DNA from: Leptodactylus fallax
Taxonomy: Eukaryota; Chordata; Amphibia; Anura; Leptodactylidae
Length of the DNA stretch: 64,000 bases
Direction: 5' to 3'
Assembly (NCBI GenBank): GCA_947044405.1
Contig: CAMRHE010000167.1
Location: 2,959,001-3,023,000 of the forward strand
The translations under genes were made by a program, and so were the position numbers. Under the pieces are notes generated by a model, which saw only the letters and a program-made list of their open reading frames with translations, was not told the origin of the DNA and did not search any database. Shown here one piece after another: positions 33,055 through 44,224 of this stretch; the stretch's first letter is position 1; the number at the start of each line of letters is the position of its first letter.

Positions 33055-33640
33055 TAGTGATTCCCAAGCTGCCATAGTGGCAGCAACTGCCACTATGGCA
33101 AAGTAAATGGTCCTTCCAGTTGGTCACCTGTGCTAAATGGGATTCCATAGTAGGCCACATCTTATCATGGCTAGTGTTGAGCCAATATTTAACTTGTCCC
33201 AATACAATAGCAGTGTGGTAGCTAGACAAATTGGGAATGCCCATCCATCCGTGAGCCCTATCCTTTGTCAATATGGAACGAGCAACTCTTGGTTTACGAT
33301 TACCCCAAATAAAGCTAGACATTTGTTTATGGAAGTCATTAAAGACATGGCGAGGAATAGGGACCACTAGTGTGCGTAAGTAATAAAGAATTTTTGGAAG
33401 GATCAGCATTTTGTATAGCACTATTCGACCAATCCAGCTATTCTCAAACCTAGCCAGGTCATTAAGTTCTTGCCCCGGGACAATAGCCCCGGGAAATTTG
33501 CTTTAACCAACGACCTATTGTTAGCTGTAAGTTTAATGCTTAAATATGGTATAGAGTGGGGACACCATTGATAGGGGGAAGTGTTTTTAATATGTTGGAG
33601 AAGCATTCCCGAGATTTACAATTACAGTTTGATATATTCT
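33055..33640 (-). pseudogene. L1 ORF2 C-terminal fragment
   Basis: Minus-strand translation has YQWCPHSIPYLSIKLTANN, NLMTWLGLRIAGL and, in another frame, LILPKILYYLRTLVVPIP, MSSFIWGNRKPRVARSIL and MGIPNLSSYHTAIVLGQVKYW. These are the post-RT (thumb) blocks of L1 ORF2. A one-frame shift near 33425 separates the two parts. It is from a different L1 subfamily than the split copy. Confidence 0.85.
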
Positions 33641-34465
33641 TATATACAGTAGGTATTTGCAGTAATGCTCATGATAGCAGAGTGCTGTTGCAACTTTTTG
33701 TTTTTGCAATTGTATTGCAGCCACAACAATGTGCACCTGCTTTTCCTAAACAAGCAGATCTCAATAAACTATAATCCAAATGCAGTTTAGTACAGAGCCC
33801 CCTCAGCAACAGATGCAATATTGCTTGGGCAAGGTTCAGAGGGCTGAGCAGACTAATATAGGCAGAAGCTGCCAGGGGTTGGCTGAGGAGCACACACGGG
33901 TGAGTTCGTTAGGCCTTCAGGGCTAGACCAGGTGCTACACAGAAGAGAATACACAGGAGAAGGAAGTGTTAGAAACCGCATGGTGTGAACTGGAGGCAAG
34001 CCGGAGACTGTGTTTGTTAGGAGAGAGAGCACGACAGCATTTGTAGACAGTTACATTTTCACTGCGCTCTGCTTTTAATCCCATGATGACTCGGCATAGC
34101 TGGCAGTTAGAGATAGTACCAGCTCTGACTGCTGGAGGAAAAGTGTAATTGTCTTTATTTGTTCTCCTAAATAATCTAAGAGATCATAAGTATACAGTCA
34201 GGGAGGCTGCACTATTGTTTTCTTCATTACAACTGTGTGATAGGAGCTGTCACATCAGTGATAGATTTTTGTGTCTCCCTGTGAAGAGTGTGTGGAACAG
34301 TCCATGCAAACAGTAAGTTCTGTTCTGTAACTTTTGCAAAGAACAGGGAGGCATAGTATTTTAAACAGGTGACAATAAGATCACATGACACAACTGAAGT
34401 CATGGTTTCCCATGTATTTTCAGATAAAAGGCAATAAATAAATAAGGTATTACTGAATTATGATT
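33641..34465. other. No gene seen
   Basis: Moderately GC-balanced non-coding sequence. No domain, tandem repeat or terminal inverted repeat recognised. Confidence 0.55.
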
Positions 34466-34469
34466 ATAA

Positions 34470-34670
34470 ATATAGAGTTCTCCTTTCCACATCGCAACTT
34501 TCCCCATCACAGTTTTGATATATAAAAAATCGCAGCATGTCAATTATACCTACAGACATGCTAGTGTTTTCCATATAGGTTTAATTGAAGAAGAAAGTCC
34601 ACAGGAAAGGAAAACTGTAAAAATACCTTTTTTTGCTGCATCTCGCTACGTGGGGCCTTAGCCTTAAGAT
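34470..34670. repeat. MITE, GGCCCCACGT family, right part (copy 2)
   Basis: Contains the family block AATCGCAGCATGTCAATTAT and ends CTACGTGGGGCCTTAGCCTT. The left end is missing. Confidence 0.75.
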
Positions 34671-34825
34671 ATTTTCTATTTTTAGAACAAGCTCAACTCT
34701 ACAATTTAGATGTGGCAACAGTTAACCCCCAAAACCCTCTTCCCTCCTTCCTACATGATGCCCTCACAAGGTCCAAAAAGTTAAGACCCTTGGATGTTTT
34801 TGGACTGTGTTTCATACTAGAAAGC

Positions 34826-35010
34826 TGCTAAGGCCACATGCGCATCTGCACCTGAAAAACCTGCACTGGACTTTCTCCTCCGCCGGTTTCACTTTCAAAA
34901 ACGATGGACACCTAACGCACCCCATTACAGTCAATGGGCTCCACCAGGCTACGTATGCTACTGCTATTTTAGTGGTCATCCTCTCCTTTGTTCTGGTACT
35001 CTAGTATGAA
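34826..35010. repeat. MITE-like fragment with CTAAGGCCACATGCGCATC start
   Basis: CTAAGGCCACATGCGCATCT at the left and CTCTAGTATGAACCCAGC near 35000 on the right resemble the MITEs whose ends mimic 'taaggc...gtgtgaac'. The interior has CATTACAGTCAATGGGCTCC, a block common to such elements. Non-coding. Confidence 0.5.
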
Positions 35011-35482
35011 CCCAGCAATTTTAACAATCAAAAATTAAATAAAAATGGTAATTGTAGTGACTACAATGTAATGTCCAACCAACAGTAGCACTTCACTGGG
35101 CTTTAAATAGCAATTGCATTATATAATCTTCTTATTAGATTTGCTCCCATGAGCTGTGAGAATGACCTGATAACACATGGGGTTGCTCAGGGTAAATCTG
35201 ATTCCCTGCAGTTATCCTGATAATCTTCCAGTAGATTATAGGTTATTGTTGTTGTGCTCACTAGTCTGAAGTTTACAAACAGGATATAGACAGATGATCA
35301 TAAAAAGTTGTAGTCCGCTGATGTCTCAAGCTATATATTTGGATATTTCCAGCCAAGAAGAAAGGTATGGAAGGACAAATCTGTATGCAAAACAAACAGC
35401 AGATTAGTAAAAGCACCCAGATGAGTTACACTGTACAAGAGAACTATGTGGTACAGCTACATAAACAAAGCATCATGATTAA
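35011..35482. other. No gene seen
   Basis: AT-rich non-coding DNA; no motif recognised. Confidence 0.5.
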
Positions 35483-35819
35483 GCTAAGGCCCCACGTAGC
35501 AAACCACATTCCGGAAACCCACCACATTTTTTGCAGCAGCATTTTCCATTGTGTTTTTTCTGCGTTTTTCTCTGCATTTTTTCTTCCTTTACTAAATCTG
35601 CAGAGAAAATGCAAAAAGCGAAAAGCATTTCTGCAGGTAAAATTGACATGCTACGTATTTCAAAAACGCAGCTTTTCTGCAGCGTTTTTTTCTCTGCAGT
35701 GTGTGGATGGGATTAGCCAGAATTTCATTCATCTTGCTGGTACTGTAAAACGCAGCATCTGTGTTGTGTCTGCAGCAGTCAAAAACGCTGCATTTCCGCA
35801 AGGTGGGGCTTTAGCCTAA
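35483..35819. repeat. MITE, GGCCCCACGT family, copy 3 (complete)
   Basis: Left end GCTAAGGCCCCACGTAGC, right end GCAAGGTGGGGCTTTAGCC. Length about 335 bp. The core has AAAATGCAAAAAGCG, TTGACATGCTACGTATTTC and GTGTGGATGGGAT. The best-delimited member of the family in this window. The ORF at 35367-35819 is an accident of the repeat. Confidence 0.88.
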
Positions 35820-36011
35820 GTAAAAAAAATCATATAAAAATAGCAGCAGAGCTTCAAAATATCAGTGCCAATGTACTGGTACCGTTAAAGCTCACTTAGT
35901 TGATACTGTGGTACACAGTGAACAGTCAAAAGACAAACGCACATCAACTGGTGACATTTTTTTCGGACATATATGCCTCTGTTGGTGGTGTTTAGGGTGT
36001 TTACTATGAGA

Positions 36012-36632
36012 CTTAAGGTAAGTTCACAAAACTGAATTTGTGGATTCCGCTGCAAATTCTGTCTGGAATCTGCCTCATATTGTCTTCAATAGGATGTAAA
36101 AGACGTTACTTTTTTCAGGATGTTGAAAACAGAAGCGTTCTGCTCCACGTATTCCCCTGCTGAATCAGCCACAAAATCCGCAGTTCAAGGTTCAGTCTAA
36201 TTAACCTCATTGTGTCTAGGACTAGAAAAAATGTAATCACGGCACTCCCTAATGGGTTAGTAGTTGGTGCTCTAGAAGGGATTCACCCCAAACTTCAGCA
36301 AAAATTGTAATCCAGGCACTCAACAAGTTACATATAAACTGTATTTATTCAGTGAATATGCAATCCATGAAAATAAGATGATAAACGTTTTCGGTCATGC
36401 AAGACCTTCATCAGATCACAGATTACCACTGGAATAAGGGGAAGCAGAAGAAAATGGAGCACAAGGTGAATAAACGGTAACACCACTGAAGGAGACGCTC
36501 TATCTAGGACTAGTCAGTGAGCATAGATCTGCTTTGACTTTCTGCCGCATGATGCGGGGACTGGAATTTGAAGAGGAATCTGAGACAGAAGACCACCTAA
36601 AATTCACTTTCCGCCTTGTGAAACCAGCCTTA
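36012..36632. repeat. Decayed MITE interrupted by a 277-bp insertion
   Basis: The left arm begins TTAAGGTAAGTTCACAAAAC and the right arm ends GCCTTGTGAAACCAGCCTTA, inverted to each other and similar to the ends of 3042-3482. The insertion at 36226-36502 separates the arms. Confidence 0.65.
36226..36502. mobile_element. 277-bp insertion with 11-bp target duplication
   Basis: TCTAGGACTAG occurs on both sides (36215-36225 and 36503-36513). The element contains GTAATCACGGCACTCC and GTAATCCAGGCACTC repeats and the block ACGTTTTCGGTCATGCAAGA followed by CCTTCATCAG. An 11-bp duplication fits LINE-mediated insertion, but no A-rich tail or tRNA-like head is clear. Class unknown. Confidence 0.7.
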
Positions 36633-37007
36633 TTTATTGACTTTTTCTGCAATGTTTCTTTTTAGAAATGTGGGAAAAAATGGCACAAAATACCTATTTA
36701 TTGTGTTTGGTGCACTTAAAATATATCTCCAATTATAAGAAACTTGAATAAATGAATAGTACAGGTGAGTATAAGAAACTTTGTCAGACAGCTCTTTTAA
36801 TGCTGCTATTCTTATAGATAACCAGCTGCTTGTGCACAGAATGAGGCAATAAATTAATTAACATCCTTCTCTTCCCCCTCTCCATAGAGTTCTATTTGTG
36901 AGCTGGGCATGTCTACCGGATTCTATGTAAATAATCAGACTGATAAGGAGACATATCATGTCACTTTGTCTCTGTAAATCAGGTGGACCCATAAAAAGTG
37001 GCACTAA
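36633..37007. other. No gene seen
   Basis: Non-coding AT-rich DNA leading into the tandem repeat. Confidence 0.5.
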
Positions 37008-37695
37008 AGCAAATGCTCCATTTCCATCAAGGAGAACTTATTTGCATATTCCTTTCCCAGAATTCTTAGCATGGCATGGATTTTCTAATAACTCCCTGTA
37101 CTGTCTCTCCCTAGTGAGACATAGTACTCCTTCTGACCCATGTTACTTTCCCACAGCTAGCCAGTACCCTGCTTCACAATGTTGAGAGACAATAAACTTG
37201 AAACAACTGTCTGCATATGGGTCCTTTTGGAGGAGTTATTCTGGCTTGGCTATATTCCCAGATTATGCTATTAAGTTTGAAAGAAGGCGAAGCATTGATC
37301 TATAGGGAGCTAACTTACAAAAGATTTTGCTAGAGCAAATTCTGCTTTTCCACCAAGGAGAATTTATTTGCATTTTCCTTTCCGGGAATTCTTAGCAGGG
37401 CATGCATGGTCTAATATGTCCCTGTACCAGTCTCTCCCTACTACTCTGCTCCACGTCATGGACCTTTACCGCAACCAGCCAGTTCCCTGCTTCACACTGG
37501 TAAGAGGCAATAACCTTGAAACAGCTGTCTGCGGATGGGTCCCTTTTCTTTTTGGAGGAGTTATTCTGGTTTGCCTATATTTCCAGATTATGCTATTAGG
37601 TTTCAAAGAAAACCAAAAGGGGGCATCAGATCATATTCTCCTTTTCCACCAAGAAGGACTTATTTGCATATTCCATTCCCAGGACCCATCATAGT
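37008..37695. repeat. Tandem repeat, unit about 296-326 bp, 2.2 copies
   Basis: The block AAGGAGAACTTATTTGCATA starts units at about 37029, 37355 and (partial) 37651. Each full unit then has CCTGCTTCACA, CTTGAAACA(A/G)CTGTCTGC, GGAGGAGTTATTCTGG and CCAGATTATGCTATTA in order. The copies differ by indels and many substitutions, so the duplication is old. Non-coding. Confidence 0.85.
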
Positions 37696-38540
37696 CTCCT
37701 TTAGGGTCTGTCAGGTGCCATCCATATCAGTCACTAAATGTGTGGCAAGAAGGCCAAAAAGTTTTAAATATCTGTATGGATCCCCAAAATTCCTAATGGC
37801 AGTCTTGGCCATTAGCTGTGAATACAGTGAAACGCATGTTGTGTGTGAGTGTGTGTGTGGGTAGGAATAGAATTTGCAGGGGCAGACTTTACACACCTTA
37901 CTGTTGACCACAATGAAACACATCAATAATTACTTTAGCAGGCTGCATCTCAGCTTTAATGCACCACTAATATTGGCACTAATATTGACATACCCACCTG
38001 TCCATTGTCTCTGGCTAGGCAACGTGTTATACTCACCTCCGAAATTCACAGAAGCGATAGAGGTGCTTTTCTCTTATTTGCACCAGCGGCACCTCTATTT
38101 ATCCTGCCCCGAACATGGAGCAGCATTTTGGATGTGTCTGGTTAGGGACATCGTTTCTTCTGAGGCCGGGTAGCAGGTACATTCTAGCTACCGGACCTCA
38201 CAGTGATGTCCTCTTCTCTCTTGCATCAGAGATACTCGTCTTGCATTTGTTTTGTATATACAAATACACTTACTACTAGCATTACAGGTTTCCCTCCAAA
38301 AGTTGGAGGATAGTTGTGTTTTTTTTAATGTGGTATAATATAAAGGATATTGTCACTTATATTGGCGATTTTTTCATCTATATCTGATTTACAACAGTCT
38401 ATTTAGTTAATTATAGCAAAGAGCAGTCAATCTCCACTATATCCTTTATTTGTCCCTCAATAATTCCTATGGGCAGTGTGATTGGACTTAATAGGGGCCC
38501 TTGCCATTAATAACCTAATGACCTTTGCAACACACTTTTA
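37696..38540. other. No gene seen
   Basis: Non-coding. A GT-rich patch lies at 37838-37862. No transposon ends recognised. Confidence 0.5.
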
Positions 38541-39072
38541 ATCATTTTATACTTATATTCTAGTGAATCCCATCCACACATTGCAGAAAAATACGTGCAG
38601 CGGACAAGTTGCAATTTCCAAAACCTTTGGGGTTTTGGAAATCGCAGCATGTCAATTATACCTACGGAAACAATGACGGTTTCCCTATAGGTATAATAGA
38701 AGCAGAAAGTCCACAGAGGAAACCCCACTTTCTGTGAAAAGCGCTGTGGGAAAAACCACAATGCTTTGCCGCTGTGGTTTTTCCCACAGTGCTTTTTTGC
38801 TGCGGCTCAAAAGCGTTGCGGAAAAAAAAACACTGTGAAAACCCATCACATCATATTGCCAGTGTTTCTGTAGGTATAATTGACATGCTGCGATTTACAA
38901 AAACATTTTTGAAATCGCAGTTTTTCCGCTGCAGATTTTTTTCTTCAATGTGTGGATGGGATTAGCCAGAATCTCATCCACTTTGCAGCTATTGTAAAAT
39001 GTGGCGTTTTTTTGCCACAGCGTTTCCGCTGTGGCTAAAACGCGGCGTTTTTGCAACGTGGGGCCCCAGCCT
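38541..39072. repeat. MITE, GGCCCCACGT family, copy 4 (two units, foldback)
   Basis: Two facing halves: 38560-38765 carries inverted GTGTGGATGGGAT and TTGACATGCTGCGATTTCC, and 38765-39072 carries the same blocks in direct orientation, ending GCAACGTGGGGCCCCAGCC. The centre is GCCGCTGTGGTTTTTCCCAC. It looks like two copies inserted head to head or one large foldback. Confidence 0.75.
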
Positions 39073-40025
39073 AACTGTACTTGTCCTGTAGTGTTGACTG
39101 ATTTATACTATTGACTTTTGGCAATTATGTCAGGATTATGAGGCAATCATTACAAGATCAATGACGTAGCATGCTCGCTGAATGGTATAGTGCTGATGCT
39201 GAGTGCTGGGTTTAAGTCTGACAAATTTATTTGCATGCAGCTGAAAATTGTACCTGTTTCCTCTTGGCTTTCTTTTGGTTTCTCTACTTGCTGCTGGTTA
39301 ATTGTCTCCTAAATATGCCCAGCAGAGAAATATATCTATTCACATTAGTAGAACAGTAATAATAATAAAGCCATCTGTCACATCAGTCAGATTAAGGATT
39401 GTGATTAACAACAAGATAAAATGGAGCATATTGCAGATTACCACTTGGAGCTGGTAAATCCATAAGACATGAGACATGTAAATATTAGTTGCCCTTAGTG
39501 GATAGTTATAGTAGCGTGGCCAGAACATTTAATATAGAGACAGATCTCATCTGCAGAAGAAAATGCTTTGTAACCTTGGCATATTGTTTATACAGTGCAG
39601 TTACCACAGGATTTCTATTTAGTATTCATTGATTCAGGGAACATTTTTCTGCAGCTGCACAAATTAGAAAAAAATATAATATTGCATAGAAAAGAATAAA
39701 ATTTCCTGCGTTAACAAATGATATTAATGATCAGCACCTGGAAACACACATCATGTTTGACTGTGAAAATGAAGGTGATGGTAATGGGGTCATTTGGCAT
39801 AGACTGGAAGGTTATGTATAGGTCAAACTCTTAGCTGTGCTGTTATTTTAGAGATGACTTGCAATACAGTAAGTAATGGAGAGATATGGAGAAAGCAGAG
39901 CTTATTTTGTAGTGTTTGGAAGTAACAATTTTGACTATTGAACTTCAGCTGCAGTTCATAGGACTATGCTGAGCTGCATGCATGCATCTAGATTGCAACT
40001 ACTCTACAGCTCAATACCAAACCAT
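39073..40025. other. No gene seen
   Basis: AT-rich non-coding DNA; short ORFs without recognisable domains. Confidence 0.55.
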
Positions 40026-40029
40026 ATAA

Positions 40030-40240
40030 TGCTAAGGCCCCTTACTGCAGAAACGCACCGAAAAAAAAAAATGCAGTGCTTTCTAGTACCAGCAAAGTGA
40101 ATGAGATTTTAGTTAAAAAGAGTGTGGGAAAGCTGCTTTTCAAACATGGGTGTGTTTTTGAAAAATGCAGCATGTTCATTTTAGCTGCGGGATTCTGAGT
40201 GTTTTCCTTATAAATTTATAGGGGAAGAAAAAACGCAGAG
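40030..40240. repeat. MITE, GGCCCC family, diverged copy 5
   Basis: Begins GCTAAGGCCCCTTACTGCAG and continues with AAAAAATGCAGTGCTTT and AAATGCAGCATGTTCATTTTA. The right end is lost. Confidence 0.6.
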
Positions 40241-40764
40241 AAAAATGCTCAACTACTCAATGATAAACACTGTTGATGTTTTTACTGCTTTTTTAATAGA
40301 GATGTTATCTGGAACCTGCCTCTAAAAGGTAACCAAGCCCCAGAAAGGACTACCTTGTATTACAGCCCCCAGTATCATCTGCTGGCTGTGGCTAAATTCC
40401 TGAAAGAGAGAATTAAGTGGAGTACACAGCACTAAAGCCTTATCACACCTGGGCATCCCTCAAGACCAAGCCTGGGCATACTTAACAGTGGGAGACTACT
40501 ACCCCCATTGGGAAGCTGCAAGGTTTACAGTCACAGAAAGTAAAGTTCAACCTGTTTCACTGCACTACTGCCTCTTGAGTCATTCTTCAGGGCCATTCCA
40601 AACACCACCAGACATATTCACCCACACATAACAGACCCCCCATAGATAATAGTGCTCCCCACATAGGTTATATTATTGTAATAGTCCCGCCACATAGATA
40701 TTAGTGACCCCCACAGGTATCCCCATCCCACATCTCATATCGCATTCAGTCCAGGCCACACAAC
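40241..40764. other. No gene seen; degenerate ATAGTGCCCC-type repeats
   Basis: Non-coding. Near 40630-40730 there are ATAATAGTGCTCCCCACATA and related phrases, probably decayed units of the minisatellite family. Confidence 0.45.
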
Positions 40765-40965
40765 TTTGTATACTTACCTCTTCTTCCTGCAAAGTACTGA
40801 TATGGTGCTGGACTGTTCATCTCTTCTAATGTCCTCCCAGTTATGCTGTCTCCTGCTCTATGGTACTGCTGTGGTACCATAAAGAGACAGCATAGTTGGG
40901 AGGACATTAAAAGAGGTGCATAGCCTGGGGCCGCATCAGTGCATTGCAGGAAGAGGTAAGTATGA
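40765..40965. repeat. ~200-bp foldback repeat
   Basis: ACTTACCTCTTCTTCCTGCA at the left faces TGCAGGAAGAGGTAAGTA at the right; inside, CTCCCAG(T)TATGCTGTCTC faces GAGACAGCATAGTTGGGAG and the apex is TGGTACTGCTGTGGTACCA. It is a MITE-like hairpin without coding capacity. Confidence 0.85.
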
Positions 40966-41087
40966 AATTCACTAAAGCAGAGGCAGTAGTGTGGCAAAGG
41001 GGCTTATGAGGTCCCTTGGCTTAGGGGCCTGGTTGGAATTGAGACTGCTGTGACCCCTATAGGCCTTTGTTCTGTCTTTGACTAGAA

Positions 41088-41290
41088 CAGTGGTTCTCAA
41101 CCTTACTAATGCTGCGACCGTTTAATATAGTTCCTCATGTTGTGTCCTCCAACCATAAAATTATTTTCGTTGCTACTTCATAACTGTTATTTTGCTACTG
41201 TTATGAATCATGATGTAAATATCTGATATGCAGGATGTATTTTCATTGTTACAAATTGAACATAATTACCCAGTAATTATAATTCATGAA
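41088..41290. mobile_element. SPIN-like hAT transposon end
   Basis: Begins CAGTGGTTCTCAACCTTACT and continues with GCTGCGACCGTTTAATATAG, CCAACCATAAAATTATTTTC, TTGCTACTTCATAACTGTTA and GATATGCAGGATGTATTTTC. I recognise this as the terminal ~200 bp of the SPIN (Space Invader) hAT family known from several tetrapods, including frogs. The other end and any transposase are not here. Recognition is from memory of the family, not a search. Confidence 0.75.
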
Positions 41291-41410
41291 GTGTCATTTT
41301 ACTTCCAATACTGCTGCTTTCAACACAGTAACTGCTTTTAACAGAGTAGCTGCTTTAAACACAATAGTTGCTCTCTACACATGTGTGACTGGTCTGCATA
41401 AGTACATTAT

Positions 41411-41475
41411 GGCGCCAACCCTGTCACATACACCTGTATTTGTGCAGGGTATATGTGATGGGGTTGGCACAATCA
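41411..41475. repeat. Short hairpin
   Basis: GCGCCAACCCTGTCACATA faces TATGTGATGGGGTTGGCAC, giving a ~20-bp arm with a ~20-bp loop, immediately before the hAT-like end at 41478. Confidence 0.7.
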
Positions 41476-41477
41476 GG

Positions 41478-42240
41478 GCCGTTTTAACACATTGGTGGGC
41501 CCTGTGCAAAGGTTACATAAGTGGGCCCCCCCATCAACACCACTTAGAAATACTTGACCTGCACAAATTTCAATGCCCCCACATAGTATAATGCCCCTTA
41601 GCGGCTCTCACACAGTATAATGCCTCCCTAGTGGTCCCATACAATATAATGCCCCTCATAATGTCCACTTCCACGTTGCCCCCACATTTTCATGTCCCCC
41701 TCCAGGATACCCCCCCAGATTCATGTTCCCCCACCCCCTGGTTGCCCCCACAGTGTCATGTGTCCCCCCAAGTTGCCCCTACAGTATTATGTCCCCCCCA
41801 TCCCCCAGGTTGCCCTCACAGTATTATGTCCCCATCCCCCAAGTTGCCCCCACAGTATCATGTCCCCCACACTGTCATGTCCCCCTCAGGTTTCTCCCAC
41901 AGTATCATGTCCCCCCAGCCCCCAGTTTGCCCCCATGGTGTCATGTCCCCCCCAGGTTTCCCCCACAGTTTCATTTCCCCTTCAAGTTGCTCCCTTAGTG
42001 TCATGTTTCCCCCACAGGTTGACCCCACATTTTCATGTCCCCCTCCTGGTTACCCCCCCAGATTCATGTCCCCCCACCCCCTGGTTGCCCCCACAGTGTC
42101 ATGCCCCCCCCCCCAAGTTTCCCCCACAGTATCATGTCCCCCCACCCCTTAGGTTGCCCCCATAGTATCATGTCCCCCCACCCCACAGGTTGCCCCCACA
42201 GTTTCATGTCCCCAACTGTATATATAAAAGAAAAAAACAA
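41478..42240 (-). mobile_element. hAT-like end with pyrimidine-rich tandem array
   Basis: CAGGGCCGTTTTAACACATT begins the piece and resembles the right end of the element at 42397-46255 (inverted CAGGGCCGGTTTTAGACAAA). It passes into units such as ATAATGCCCC...AGTA, the inverse of the 31-bp minisatellite, and then into units of GGTTGCCCCCACAGTRTCAT type (41690-42215). The other end is not delimited. The long plus-strand ORFs here are products of the array. Confidence 0.6.
41690..42215. repeat. C-rich minisatellite, units about 33-42 bp
   Basis: At least 13 units with the core CAGGTTGCCCCCACAGTATC followed by ATGTCCCCC. Unit length varies through C-run changes. T/C-rich on the plus strand. 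Confidence 0.93.
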
Positions 42241-42839
42241 ACCTTAATACTCACCTTCCTCCATTCCCCTGTTCACTCCTACAGTACCGTAAATGCATTT
42301 TTCTCTGTGTTTTTGCAGAATTTTTTTCTGCAGAATATTTTAGCTGAGCTACGGGAGTGGGACTCATAGTATTATAGTTATCTATGGTGCTACGAGCAGG
42401 GCCAGCGTTAGGGGGGGCAAACTGGGCAATTGCCCAGGGCCCCGACCCCAAAGGGGCCCCGGGATCCGGAGCCTGATGACTCCAGATCCCAACAAACATT
42501 TTTATTCATCTGTCCTTGCGTCCGACATCATCTTCTGGCGTTCCGGACATCACCGCAGAGGCACTGAGGCCTGGCCTCAGCGGTCACGTGGGGGCGTGCT
42601 CACGTAACCGCTGAGGCCCAATCACAGGCTTCAGCGGTGACGTCCACAATGCGTGACGTCAGCCGCAGAGAAGAGGAATCTGGCGGCGGCAGGATAGCGG
42701 AGCAGCGCGAGGAGGCCCAGGAGAGGTAAGGCAAGGTAAGTATAACTGTTTGTTATTTTCACTTACCTCCCCCGGGCCTTTGATAATTATACTCTGGGGT
42801 CTGAAGAGACTTCAGAGTATAATATAATACTAGCACTAA

Positions 42840-44220
42840 GGGAGTCTATAGGGCCACTGTGGAGCATTATACTGGGGGTGGGTAGCATATTATACTGTGT
42901 GGGGCCCCTGTAGAGCATTATATTGGGGAGGGGGCCCTCTGGATAGCCTATTATACTGTGTGGGGCCCCTGTGAAGCATTATACTGGGGAGAGGGCTCTC
43001 TGGATAGCCTATTATACTGTGTGGGGCCTATGTAGAGCATTATACTGGGGATGGGGCCCTGTGGATAGCCTATTATACCATGTTTGGCCCCTGTGGAGCA
43101 TTATACTGGGGAGGGGGCCATGTGGATAGCCTATTATACTATGTGGGGCCCCTGTGGAGCATTATACTGGGGAGGGGGCCCTCTGGATAGCATATTATAC
43201 TGTGTGGGGCCACTGTGGAGCATTATACTGGGGGGTCCCTGTGGATAGCATATTATACTGTATGGGGCCTCTGTGGAGCATTATAATGTGGGGGGGGGGC
43301 TCTGGAGAGCATGTTATATTCTCTGGGGCCACTTTGGAGCATTATACTGGGGGGCCCCTCTGGAGAGCATATTATACTGTGTGGGGCCACCGTGGAGCAT
43401 TATACTGTGGGGGGCCCTCTGGAGAGCATATTATACTGTTTTGGGCGACTGTGGAGCATTTAACTGGGGGGGCCCCTCTGGATAGAATATTATACTGTAT
43501 GGGGCTTCTGTGGATCATTATAATGTGGGGGGGGGGCTCTGGAGAGCATGTTATATTCTCCTGGGCCACTTTGGAGCATTATACTGGGGGGCCCCTCTGG
43601 AGAGCATGTTATACTGTGTGGGGCCACTGTGGAGCATTATGCTGTGGGGGGGGGGCCTCTGGAGAGCATATTATACTGTTTTGGGCCACTGTGGAGCATT
43701 TAACCGGGGGGCCCCTCTGGATAGCATATTATACTGTATGGGGCTTCTGTGGAGCATTATGTGGGGGGGGGGCTCTGGAGAACAGGTTATATTCTCTGGG
43801 GCCACTTTGGAGTATTATACTGGGGGGCCCCTCTGGAGAGCATATTATACTGTTTTTGGCCACTGTGGAGCACTGTGGGGGAACCTCCCTGGGCAGTGTA
43901 TTATACTGTGTGGAGGCCATTCTGGAGCATGTTATACAGTGTGGGGTCACTGTGGAGCATTATTCTCGGGGGGCCATCTGCAGAGCATATTATATTGTGT
44001 GGCGCCACTGTGGGGCATTATTCGGGGGGAACTAAGGAGCATTATACTAGAGGGCCCTCTGGGGAGTATATTATACTGTGTGGCGCCTACTGTGGAGCAT
44101 TATACTGGGGGGCACTGTGGGATGCATATTTTACTGTATGGAGCATATTATATTGTGTGGGGCTGCTGGGGAGCATATTGTACTGTCTGGGGCCACTAAG
44201 AAATAGTATACTGTGTGGAG
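42840..44220. repeat. ~60-bp minisatellite made of two ~30-bp halves
   Basis: More than 20 units with alternating halves GAGCATTATACTGGGGAGGG + GGCCCTCTGGATAGC and ATATTATACTGTGTGGGGCC + CCTGTG. The halves are diverged relatives of the 31-bp monomer at 12300 (GCATAATACTGTGTGCAGGG). The large ORFs at 43154-44678 arise from stop-free units. Confidence 0.93.
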
Positions 44221-44224
44221 CCTT

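Noticed and set aside
35367..35819. 150-codon plus-strand open frame
   Set aside because: Mostly a MITE of the GGCCCCACGT family; similar sequence elsewhere is not open.
41631..42165. Pro/Ser-rich open frames of 157-173 codons
   Set aside because: Translation of the C-rich minisatellite; three frames of the same strand are open with the same repeated peptide pattern.
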